Source: Sporothrix humicola
Lineage: Eukaryota > Ascomycota > Sordariomycetes > Ophiostomatales > Ophiostomataceae
Length of the DNA: 64,000 nt
Direction of reading: 5' to 3'
Assembly: GCA_021396245.1 (NCBI GenBank)
Contig: WNYE01000045.1
Location: 277,588 to 341,587 of the forward strand
Made by a program: the position numbers and the translations under genes. Positions 43,286 through 53,845 of the stretch are shown here, piece by piece. Under the pieces are notes generated by a model that was not told the origin of the DNA, searched no databases, and saw only the letters and a program-made list of their open reading frames with translations. Numbering within the stretch: position 1 is the first letter of the stretch; every line of letters starts with the position of its first letter.

Positions 43286-46200
43286 TTACTGCATACCTCC
43301 CCTTGAGAAGAAGTCGTTCCAGTTGGGCGAGGAGCGGTTGTTGTCTGGACTGCCTGTTCCTCCTCCACCGGCCGAGTCCGGCCACAACGCGTTCCAGTCG
43401 CCCGCAAATGTCGCATCAACTAGTCCCTGCATACCGTCGTCGCCGTCCAGAGGCGTGGGCAAACCACTGCTGCTGTTTTGTGTGGAAGATTGCGGAAACT
43501 GCAGAGGAACGGCCATGTTGGGCATCAGACCGGACGGCAGGCCGGACGGCAGCCCCGTGAGGCCCGACATTTGCTGCATGGGCAGGCCGTAACCGACAAC
43601 AGGCGTAGGCATGCCCGTGTCGAGGAGTACAGGGAGCAGCGGTGTTTGGGCGGACCACTGCTGGTTCGAAGTGGGCGAGAGCTGTGGGAGGGCCATGCCC
43701 TGTGGCGTGTGAGGTGCATGAGGAACCTGGACGACCGGCGGCGGGAGCGGGGCCATTGGTGTCGGGACTGTCTGTTGTTGTTGGGATTGAGTTTCTTGCT
43801 GCTGCTGCACCGGATCGAGCTGTTTGAACTCTCCGTACCGGGGTGTTGTGCTGCCGCTCGTGCCGGTGCTTTCACTTTCGGCACGTTCCCTTTCGGTGGC
43901 AGTCGGCGCCACAGGTGCTGGAACTGTCTCTGGCCTTGTGGGTGCTGCCGCCGTCGCTGTCAAAGACATGGACGAGTGCGAGGAAGACTGCATGGAGACA
44001 GTGGTGGCAGTCGTCGACACAGTCCGGGCCGACATGTTGGAGTAGCCCGTGCGAGCAGTCCTGGCCGTCCTGGCCGTTGACGTTGTGAACGCAGGCGAAG
44101 CCGGCTCGAAAGGCTGACCATCTTGCTTCGTGTTGGCCGCCTCCTCATCCTCGCTCTCCTCTTCCATAGCTTCGGCGTCGGCCAGCACGCGCGTCAAGAC
44201 GCTGTACGCTCTAGAGGCCTCGCTCGATGTGCCCTGGAGGGAGGACCAGATGCTGCGTGAGGTTCGCAGCAGACCAAGGAGTTGGGGCAACGAAACGACC
44301 GCCCCGTTGTCGGGATCGCCACTTCCGCCAGCAGGTATGCTCGGCTCGCCGTCGACGCCGGTCGGGCGTCGTGTGACATACGACACCTCCAGACAGAGAA
44401 CAGTGTCGGCCAGCAAAAAGTCGTGGGTCATGGCGCTGTCGGACATCAGCCAGTGGTAGGTTGCCAACCTTCCTCCTCCTGCAGCATCCTTGGCTGGTTT
44501 CTTTCCAATTGCATCCTTCCGCGAGCTGCTGGACTTTTTACCGGCCGACGAAGCAATTGATCCTCGCCGCGTGGAAGCATACCTCTCAGACGCCGTGTCG
44601 CTTCTGTCGTCCGTCGGGGATGTTAACGACGAAGACGCAGCCTGTCCCGGCTGGACAGCCACATAAATGTCGTACTGATGTCGCAGCAGACGAACGGCAG
44701 CATCGGTACACACCCAGCGTGCATAGGCGTACCGCGGCGAAGCTCGCTCAGTTCCTTGGAAGCGGCGATGGAGGACGAGACGCGCTTTTTGGTACAAGAT
44801 TTCGAGTAGGTATCTCTCGACACAGAGGTCTGGCGGGTCTCTTGGATCAAGGGGGTCTCTCTCAACTGCAGCTGCTGCCGCTGCTCTCTGTCTCCCAGCT
44901 TCGCCGGACATAATGGACTCCCCAGACCGCGACCCGCCGGAACCAGCCGACGACTCCGCTTCCGACCCAAACGCGTGGTGCCCGGTAGCACTCTTTCCTC
45001 TCAATCTCAAACACGACGGCAGGGCATTGTAGGCGGCTACCAGCCGGCGGTCGAGCTGCATAACGCGGGCCTCGTAGGCAGACGTGTTACTGTTTGCGAG
45101 GGTATTAGGGGTGTTGCCTTGCGAGGGTGGGGTTGGTAGAGGAGCCGATCCGCCAGCCGCGTCGGACGAGTTTTCGGTTGTCTCCGCGGCGGTGTGTGTT
45201 GGGGCTGTGACTGTCGACATGGGTCTCAATCGGACAATGTCGGCGAGGACAGCGAGGAGTCGAGATCGGGCGACGGCATACAAGACACCGGTTCTTTCGG
45301 AAGACGGTCGGGCCGGAGGAAGTGTCGGGAGGTCTTCACTGAGGTCGCTGTCGTACAGGTTGCGCGGATGACTGGTATCGCTGTCGCCCGACGTAGGTCG
45401 TGCCGACGATCCGTGGTGGACATTGCTGGGGAGGGAGAGTTCATAGCAGACGGTCTGGTCGAGGTTGACCAAGACCAACCAGACACGGCGGCGCATCTCG
45501 CCTTCAAACGGCGACAGTCTCCCTCCGAAATGGTACGGGTCCCGGTGGTAGCCCATGTTCATGGCCAGCCGGACGGCCAAGGATAAAATCATGGCCGTTG
45601 ATGCCAGTGGAGACGCATGGCTGCCGGAAGGTGTTGTTTGCAGGCGGCGCCGCCAATAATACTCGACCCCGAAATACAAGATCAGGGCTTCAATCTTGTA
45701 GCGGCCGGGGCGTGCGTAGTCGTCAAGAGTCAGACACTGCGCGGCGCGGTGCCGGCAGGCGTCGACGACTGTCAGAGGATCGTCACCCAGAGCAGCCCGG
45801 GCGGGCGAAGTGCGTTCGTCACTGTCACGAAGAGAAGCAATGGCGGCGTGCGCAACAATCAAAAAGAGAAGTGACAAGTAGGAGAGCGACGCACTCTTTG
45901 GATCGCTCCAGAATACACCGTACTGGCGCTCAAAAGAGGCGGGGTGGAACAAGAGGTGGAAGGCGTGCGGGTCGGCGTTTTCTCGCAACGACTTGAAGAA
46001 GCGGGCCACCAGCAGGTCGACGACCGGCCGCGGCGGCAGGTACCGCAGCATGTCCGTCGCCGCCGGGGAGAGCCCGTTGTAGCCGACAAACAGCGCCAGC
46101 GTGTTGGCGCCGCTGGCGGCACTGACCGACGTCGCGCCTGAGCTCACGCCCGCGCCTGACTGACCAAAGTCCCATCCGCCGGGGAGCATGCCCGTCCCGA

Positions 46201-47209
46201 GGCCGAGGCCGACCCCTAAAACGGCGTCGTCGACGAGTACCAGGTCTCGCGTCAAGCCCACAATGTCGTCCAGCACGCCCTCCCAGTTGGACGGGTCCGC
46301 GTAGCGGAATTCGGCAATGTTCATGTTGGGGTTGGCACTGACAATCTCTCCCCCCGGGCCGAGAATGGAGTGTCGAGTGCTCTCGCTGTCGGCACTGCTC
46401 ATGTCGTCGTCGTACTCTCCATCGCCGTCGTCGTCCATGTCGTCCTCGTCGGTCGCCTGCGATCCCGGACTACTCCTCTGCTCTCGTGGCCTCGCCGTCA
46501 AGAACATGACGAGCTGTTCCAGATACTTTAGGCGTTCAGGTACAGACTGGCTGCTGGCGTCATGGAGGATCGGAGGAGGTGGCGGGAGTGGGTATTGTGG
46601 TTGTGTTTGTGGGCGGTGTTGGCGTGGATGCTGCGGTTGTGGTGTTGGTTGTTGCGTCTGTGGTGGTTGCTGTTGAGGATGTGATCGTGGGATTGGTTGG
46701 TGATGATGGTGATGGTGATGATGTTGTTGTTGTTGATGGGGTTGCTGGTATTGAAACTCTTGGAATTGCGGATGATACATTGGCTGTGTCGGTGTCGGCG
46801 TCGGCATCGGCGTCGTGTCCCCGAGGACAGATCCGCTCCGGCTGGAGCCTGTCCCGGCCGTCCCGCTGCTCTCGGTATATGCACTGCCCGTCTCGTACGC
46901 GTGCTCCAGGTCGAAAGGAGGGTCCATCGCACTGTGCTGCCGTTTCAATGAAGGTTGGCGTGAATGCCCTTGGTCCTCGCCATACGACGTGTACGGCATG
47001 TACCGGCAGACGCCGCCCAGACTCCGCTTCAGGCACTGGTCGCACGGCAGCACCCGGTTGCACTTGAGCTTCTTGTCGCGGCAATTGTTGCACGAGAACC
47101 GAATGCGGTTGCGTTTGCGGCCGGTGTTGGGGTTGGGGCCGGCGCCGGCACTTGGCCCCGGCCCAGGCCCGGCACCAGGCGGTGCACCCCCCATCACGAC
47201 GTCATCCAT
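43286..47209 (-). CDS. Large Zn2Cys6 transcription factor (1307 residues)
   Basis: The intronless protein begins with a Gly/Pro-rich leader. The zinc cluster is C40-x2-C43-x6-C50-x5-C56-x2-C59-x8-C68 within RFSCNNCRDKKLKCNRVLPCDQC. A His/Gln/Pro-rich segment (about residues 150-220) and an acidic DEDDMDDDGDGEYDDD patch follow. The fungal-specific TF domain begins near residue 395 (VDLLVARFFKSLRENADPHAFHLLFHPASFERQY). Its typical block RLAMNMGYHRDPYHFGGRLSPFEGEMRRRVWLVLVNLDQ is present. The last 350 residues are Ser/Thr/Pro/Gln-rich, probably an activation region. The target is unknown. It stands alone, with repeats on its 3' side and a 6.6-kb gene-poor stretch upstream. Confidence 0.93.
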   Translation of the reverse strand: MDDVVMGGAPPGAGPGPGPSAGAGPNPNTGRKRNRIRFSCNNCRDKKLKCNRVLPCDQCLKRSLGGVCRYMPYTSYGEDQGHSRQPSLKRQHSAMDPPFDLEHAYETGSAYTESSGTAGTGSSRSGSVLGDTTPMPTPTPTQPMYHPQFQEFQYQQPHQQQQHHHHHHHHQPIPRSHPQQQPPQTQQPTPQPQHPRQHRPQTQPQYPLPPPPPILHDASSQSVPERLKYLEQLVMFLTARPREQRSSPGSQATDEDDMDDDGDGEYDDDMSSADSESTRHSILGPGGEIVSANPNMNIAEFRYADPSNWEGVLDDIVGLTRDLVLVDDAVLGVGLGLGTGMLPGGWDFGQSGAGVSSGATSVSAASGANTLALFVGYNGLSPAATDMLRYLPPRPVVDLLVARFFKSLRENADPHAFHLLFHPASFERQYGVFWSDPKSASLSYLSLLFLIVAHAAIASLRDSDERTSPARAALGDDPLTVVDACRHRAAQCLTLDDYARPGRYKIEALILYFGVEYYWRRRLQTTPSGSHASPLASTAMILSLAVRLAMNMGYHRDPYHFGGRLSPFEGEMRRRVWLVLVNLDQTVCYELSLPSNVHHGSSARPTSGDSDTSHPRNLYDSDLSEDLPTLPPARPSSERTGVLYAVARSRLLAVLADIVRLRPMSTVTAPTHTAAETTENSSDAAGGSAPLPTPPSQGNTPNTLANSNTSAYEARVMQLDRRLVAAYNALPSCLRLRGKSATGHHAFGSEAESSAGSGGSRSGESIMSGEAGRQRAAAAAAVERDPLDPRDPPDLCVERYLLEILYQKARLVLHRRFQGTERASPRYAYARWVCTDAAVRLLRHQYDIYVAVQPGQAASSSLTSPTDDRSDTASERYASTRRGSIASSAGKKSSSSRKDAIGKKPAKDAAGGGRLATYHWLMSDSAMTHDFLLADTVLCLEVSYVTRRPTGVDGEPSIPAGGSGDPDNGAVVSLPQLLGLLRTSRSIWSSLQGTSSEASRAYSVLTRVLADAEAMEEESEDEEAANTKQDGQPFEPASPAFTTSTARTARTARTGYSNMSARTVSTTATTVSMQSSSHSSMSLTATAAAPTRPETVPAPVAPTATERERAESESTGTSGSTTPRYGEFKQLDPVQQQQETQSQQQQTVPTPMAPLPPPVVQVPHAPHTPQGMALPQLSPTSNQQWSAQTPLLPVLLDTGMPTPVVGYGLPMQQMSGLTGLPSGLPSGLMPNMAVPLQFPQSSTQNSSSGLPTPLDGDDGMQGLVDATFAGDWNALWPDSAGGGGTGSPDNNRSSPNWNDFFSRGGMQ

Positions 47210-50200
47210 GGTCGCTGAGAAGAAGTGTCGAAAGCCGTCATTCCCACCTCGTGTGCGTGGTGGTCATTTGATGGTTGAGAGAGCTTTGCTGATAGCTGTA
47301 GACTGGTGAGGCTGAAGCACATTAATGTCGACCGGTAAATAGATTAAATTAGATTAAGGTCCAGACTGTCGGGTCTTGATTGCTGATACTGTTTTCGTTG
47401 TGTAACAGATGGCGCAGGCACTCAAGGTGTGGACGAGTAGATGCAGGTGTAGGTGCAGGACAAAGGGCGTGTACCGACTCAAGTCGATCTGATTACATTA
47501 TTTGGATGTAAGCAGGTGCTGTCAGGTAAACAATTAACAATAATATTAGATGTGATAAACAAGATCGACGAAACAAAACAAAAGTCGAGATTGATTATTC
47601 TCAATCCGGCGTTTTGGGAAGGGGGAAAAGAGAAAAAATGAGGATGTGTGCAGATATGCAGATATATGATGGGAGTGAAAATACCAACAGACGGACGAGA
47701 GAATATTGAGGAATGTGCAACAAGCAAGACATAACGAGCATACACTACGAGGACGAACACAGAGTACGAAGTACATTAAGCAGAGACGAGATTGTGGCAG
47801 ACCAGCAGGATGAAAGACAGGCCGACCGCCACATTCTGGATTCCCAGCAGAAACGCAGTTGCGCAAAGGACATGCATTACAAAATTGAAAGAATGAAAGA
47901 AAAAGAAAATCCTTGGGGGCCGTCCGGACGCCACGGGTAGGAGATGGCATAGAGTGTAGTGGTGAAATATGTGCACATTTTGCACAAAACGAGACGCCCA
48001 AAAGAAAGTACGTCGGCGAGGATACACTGGGCGGAAGACGGTGGACGTGGCGTCGCCACTCCAGACCTGGAACGATACAGATAGAGAACACGAGAAGACG
48101 AGGCAAAACGACAAACGGGCAATGAATATTGGGGCAATGGGCAACGAACAACAGACAGCAACTTGATGGTTGTAACTTGAGAGGTGTTGGCTCGATTGGT
48201 GTTAGTGCCAACAGACAAGCCAAGTCGTCGAGCGATGTGATTGACGACAGACAGACACTGCGTAGACAGGCAGGAGACAGCAGACAGGAGGCGACAAATG
48301 GCAAGCGCCTTTAAATTAAAGTATCGGCAAGTGATCTGTAAAGTACAAAAGTACATGTTTCTGTGGAGATTGGCGTTAAAAGACAGGGCGCGGACGACGG
48401 AATCTATTGATCCAGACCGCCAGACCGTCGTTGACTGGCTCGACTGGCGCTCTTACACGGAGACAAGTCTCCATTTTCGTTCCTCTTTCTTTAAGTTGTA
48501 CAGGGTGGAGATGTACTTGACAACGGTCGACATTTGCTGTATTGCCATTGAGGATGGAGAAGGTACAGCGACAGCCTTTTTGGAATGCTTGACGCCGTGT
48601 TGCATTGCATTCAGCCTGTCGCATTTCATAATTGCGTGTTCCATTTTGCGTCTTCTCTACGACGGTACTTGGTCCTGGTGTTAATTTTGTGCAGTTCCAT
48701 GACGGCGTTCCATGAACCAGACTTTTGGCACATAATTTATCTCAATCGAGTGCCCGTTGGTAACAAAGAAAGACAATCAAAAGACAACCACAAATGGGCG
48801 TGTGCAGGTTGGCGATCCTTTTGGGGCCCAGGACCCATGCACGGCAGAGACATGGACATGGGTCGGGTGCCGACAATTACTGCAGCCAAACGGTGTGCTC
48901 GCAGAGGCAGATAATTACGGTGAGTAAAGACAACAAAAAGGAAAAGCCAAGGTGAAGTCGTTTACCTCGAGGGTAATGACAAGTACGGCCCACACATGAG
49001 CGCAGAATACACCCAGAATGGGTTGAGGCTCTTCTGTTGTGTTCTGTTGGAGATGATGACAAGGAAGGTGAGTTGAGGAAAGAGGATAAGAGAGGAGGGC
49101 GTTGATGACAAGGATGAGGGGAAACGAGAAGAAGAAACGCAGACGACAAGGAGAAACATAGCCTAGCACGTCTTTTTGGAGAACACCTCGTTTTCTCGTT
49201 TTTCTTTTTTTATTTCTTGGGAGGCACATTTGCAGGCGCATTTAGAGGCACATTTGGAGGGCACATCTTGTGGCATGCCCTGTCAAATTGACGACGTCTG
49301 GTTGGTCGGCGAGGCAAGCCACCAACAGACGCAAAGACAAGAGTGGCAATCCTGCGCGGGGGTGAAAACGAGGAAGCAACAGATATGTGTGCCGACAAAA
49401 AGAGAAAACAAAAGCCGTGTACGAAACTGCATGAACAAGGCTTGAGCTTGGCCCAAAAGCACAGGTAAAAGCATAAGCATAAGCGCGCTGCGTCTGCACT
49501 TACACGGTACATGCACCTCGTCTGCATGCATCACGATCAAAATGTCTCGTTGCTGTCTTGCCCGACATCGGTGTGATGAAAGCAACTGCGACTCGAGCCC
49601 CAGGGAATCCAATGTCTCAGCACGGTGAGCATACAAGTACGCCGAGAGGTACTGAGAGACAAAGACACTCGGACATTTATACGCTCCGAGTTGGGTCTGC
49701 CATGTCTATTTCTGTCTCTGATCTGTGCTTTTCTGTCTCTGGGTGCATGTCCTCTGCGTCTGTCCATCCATCCCAAGTCGTGCCCGTTACATTCTTGCCC
49801 AAAGGAATCCAGAAAATGACTCCAACCGACGTCGTCTTGCTTTCTTTTTCGATGCGCCAGACAAATCAGCGTTGGCTTTTTTTATTTGTGCCCTCCTCTC
49901 TCCCCCATATCCCGTCTGTCGGTGTCACCGCCACTGTCACTGCAACTGCAACCCAGCAGGAAAGAATAAAAGAGGATGAAGAAGAAAGTAGAAGTACGGA
50001 GTACCATCCTATCGAGACCTGTCGAGCCTGACTTCCGTCTACTGGTACATATATGCATGTGCAATGTGGCGTTGCTGCTTTCTTTTTGCAGTCCTTTTAA
50101 TCCGTCAATTTGGTGATCCTCGCTGCAGAGCCTGCATCGTCCTGTCTTTTCTTTCCTTTTTTCCCCTCCCAGTCATCATCGCATATCCCCATTTGGACGC

Positions 50201-53200
50201 CTCGCGTCTCTCTTCATATCAGCTCTGAAGGAACGACATAGTTCAGCTCAATTCTTCACCTCGCAACTTCCAACATCCAACAGATCAGCCCTCCCACACC
50301 ATCGCGAATAGTCTCCTTCGTTCCTCTTGTTGTGGCCGTCAGGCAGCGTCGATCATCCTGCCGCCTTTTGTTTTGTCCTCGCAGCAAGCAGCTCGCATTC
50401 ACTCTTTCTCGTCCTCGCTCCGCTCGTTTGCCTGCTATTTTGCCTACCTCGTAATGATTCCCTCTTTTGTTTTTAGTCTTTTTGCCTTCTGTTCACTCTC
50501 TCTTGTCATCGCAGAACTGCACATCTCCCTTTGTTCGTCTCCGCGCAAAACTAACAATCGTCGTCGACTGTCATTGGTTTCTGGCGGCGCCCATCGCTGC
50601 CCTATCAATTTTGGGCATGGCGCTGGCTCTTTTGACTCTTTTGGCTCTTTTGGCGCTGGCGCCGGCTGTTGGTGCCCGCGATCCTCGGCGACCGTTTCTT
50701 TTTTTTCTCCTCGCTGCGCTCGCATTTCCAGGATGCCTATCCCCCATCGGGTTCGCTCACCATCACGGTACTTTCTTATTTTTAGCTCCGTCTGGCGTCC
50801 GTTGTTGCTGCACATCGCACCCTCCTCTTTTTCTGTTCCTCTCTTTCTTTCAGACCACACTCGCACTCGCACACCGGCCAATGATGTGTCGTCGAGGCCG
50901 AACCAACAAGCATTTCCGTACAAGGCGCGGCCGATGTGATATGCGATGCAGTGCGCAATACGGAGAGCAGCAGCAGCAACAGCAACAGCAACAGAAAGAT
51001 GCAACAAAATATGCAAACACTTCAGCGCGCAGGCCAGAACTCATCCGAAAAGACAGGGGACGGACCCGATAACAAACAATTGGAATGTGAGCCCTTTACG
51101 TCTTTGTTGTCATCAAGTCGATGTCGGTCCCGGCTGGCCACACCTCCGACGTGGTGTTACGATGTTCGATGGGAATTGTACTTGTAAAAATAAAGAAGAT
51201 GCGGTGAAAGGATGCCATCAAAGAAACGGCGATCCAGGTAATGATCAGCAGTTTTACTTTCCCCCCCCCAAAGTCACCGTTAAGCTTGTAATGTCGATGA
51301 AGCTTAAATGGTCTGGCAAAGTGGAAAATTGCATCTGCAGCCAAGGCAGTACTCAAAACAAAAGTAAATCTCCTAGCGGAAGTTGCCCTGGCCTTGACGT
51401 CGTCAATAGGCTTTTCTTTCAACAAATCGCATTTTCTCTTCCCCTCTCTCCGTCCCTTTCCCTCCCTCTCTCCAGGGATAAATGAGAAATGACCCGACCG
51501 CCAATGATTCACACATGACACGCTGGGCAAGATCAGCCCTGATGCCGAGCAGACAAACCAAAAGACAACAACGGGGGACTTTTGCAAAAAGACCAACAAC
51601 AAACGGCCCTGGCCTGTTTGCCGTTTTTCCTAGACAAACGACATTGCGAATTTGAAGGCGTTGTAGGGTTGTAAACTCAACTGTCAACTGCCATGGCAAG
51701 CACTGAATATCAACGTCAACTCCAACAACTCCAACGTCAGCCTACCAATTGCCAACACGAGAACGAGCTAACATGCCCGAACAACTGCAAAATCACCCAG
51801 CCCGCGCATTTATTTCAGACTATCGTATTTTTGTTGTTCTTGTTGTCGACAAGCCTACCTTGAGCCGTTCGTATCCACTATTCCCACAAACAACACAACA
51901 CCAAAGCCCTTGTGGTCGATCGTTCCAATGATCGCCGTGGCATATCGATCAAAGGGAGAGATCATGGAAATCCTCGTGGCCGACAGCGAGCGAAGGATGG
52001 CCTTGTGCCGTCCAGCATCCTGCTAGTGAGATGCACAACTGGCATCCCTGCGATGATCTCCAACATGGATCTCCAAGTGCCGTTATGGTCTTTTGGTCCT
52101 TTGGCTTCTGGTCCTCTGGCGGTTAATACACTTCCTCGCAGGTCTATCTTCCTCACTGCAACATGCTCACATCCGCATTTTCCGAGCAGCTGAAGCTGCC
52201 GTCTCTCAGACATGAGCTGAAGGAGCTCCAACCGACAGCTTGCTGCTTCCCCTCACCTGTTACTCCATCACCGAGTTGCACAGTCTTTCACTTTCGTCCA
52301 CCAACTGCGGCATCGTGGTCCAGAACCCACCCTCCCACGTTTTTCCCGAGTTCCCAACTTTCAGCTCTCATCAGTTCACCTTTGTCGACAACAAAGAATA
52401 TCGTCACGTTTGCAACAGCAACAGCATATCATCACCGAGAAAGCTTTCCTCTACCCCACTCGGACAGCTCGGCCACATGGTCGGCCATGTCGGTGACTTA
52501 ATGCAAAAAGACGGAGAATCTCGTCCGCGATGTACGTCTGAGGCTCGTTTTCTTTCTCCCCCTATTTCCCTTCCTTCTACCCCCTTCTCTGCCTTCTAGT
52601 GCTGATCCTCCACTCCACGCTTCTTGCGATTGTTCTCCTCTGGCACAATACCAAATTGTCGAGTAGTTTACTTCCAGACAGCCACAACAGAACCACCACC
52701 ACAGCCACCTCATCGGGCACTCCACGTGGGACAGAAAGAACTCCCAAGCCCGAGATCACACTCGATGACGCCCCAGAAAAATCAATAGTTTGCAGTAGCC
52801 TGGCGATCCCCATGGTCTCAGAAGAACGGGAGAAGCCCAAAGGGCAATCGTAGAAGCCTGCATTCATGCGCGCGTAGTGTCGAAACGATGTGACGCAGTC
52901 TTTGGAGAGGGAAAACTGGTGTGGCGCAGAATGTATCCCAAAGTGAGAAAGTGAGAAAGTGAGAAAGTCCTTCACAGTAGACAGAAAAAAAAAAAGAGGA
53001 GGACGTGGCGCTGTTGGATCCTTGCCGAATGCTGTGAGAATCCCGGCCCGAGGACCGTCTGTCTGATGTGCTGTGATCTACGGATCACGGAGCAGAATGC
53101 TCGTTTGGGCAGGTCTTTTACAAAAACTTTCAAAGTACTTTCTTCTGGATCATGGCTTCTATGACCTCGTCATTAAATACATGACTAAGATGTTCATGAT

Positions 53201-53845
53201 TTACTAATCGAGTCTCTACAGACAGCATGACATGTTAAAGTGTTGATACTTCATTAGTCAACTACATCGTGACAGCTGCCAAGCTATTGAAGCATAAGCT
53301 ATTCACCACATTGTCACATCATCACAGTGAATCACGTAGGCAAAGACTCTCTAATAACAAGCAGAGTAGTTTAAAATCTGTGTATTGAATACTGCCGTGC
53401 AACTATTCAGTCGGTTTGAAATAGCAGGTCTCGTTCTTGGGGAGTATAGAGCGTTCAAATAAGAGAACAAACACAACCACAAAATAAAATCGAAACAAAA
53501 ATATCAGCTCATATGAGCATCTCAACATCATCTCCTCTTCCTCTGTCGTCGTTCAACATCATTCATGTAGGACTGCCACTTGGCGAACGTCCAGATCGTC
53601 TCCTTTGCTTCTCACAGCTTGTATTATCTCACGCAGTCCACCTCTCGCCGTGCTTCTTCCTCCTTCGAACATTTCCTGGTGACAAATCAAACCCGTGCCA
53701 AAAAAATGCCTGTGCCTTTTGCAATCAGGTCTTCTTCATCATCCTTCTTCATTCCCTCCGCGGGGACAATCACTGCCTCCCCTCCGCTGACTTCTCAACC
53801 CAATCCATTCTCCGTCATAGTCGTGGTCAAAGAGTCGTTGCGGCT
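47210..53845. other. 6.6-kb gene-poor stretch, no convincing protein gene
   Basis: Open frames here lack the G/C third-position bias of local genes. I note C/T-rich blocks (50150-50550, 52230-52600), CTCGCTNCGCTCG motifs at 50414-50426 and 50710-50722, a CAG/CAA tract (50966-50995) and triple GAGAAAGT at 52946-52971. A possible spliced frame joins 52216-52531 to 52600-52853. It has donor GTACGT, acceptor CTTCTAG and matching phase, with one hydrophobic segment, but no in-frame ATG at the 5' side. The stretch could be a long regulatory or 5' untranslated region of the minus-strand factor, a non-coding RNA locus, or decayed genes. Confidence 0.5.

Noticed and set aside
49210..49280. Short GGCACATTT-type repeats as a CRISPR-like array
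   Set aside because: Units are irregular, short and without unique spacers; the genome is fungal.
50467..51072. Hydrophobic 201-codon frame with Leu/Ala-rich segment and poly-Gln
   Set aside because: The hydrophobicity comes from simple TTTTGGCTC and CAG repeats; codon use is unlike local genes and the start context is poor. Left as part of the gene-poor interval.
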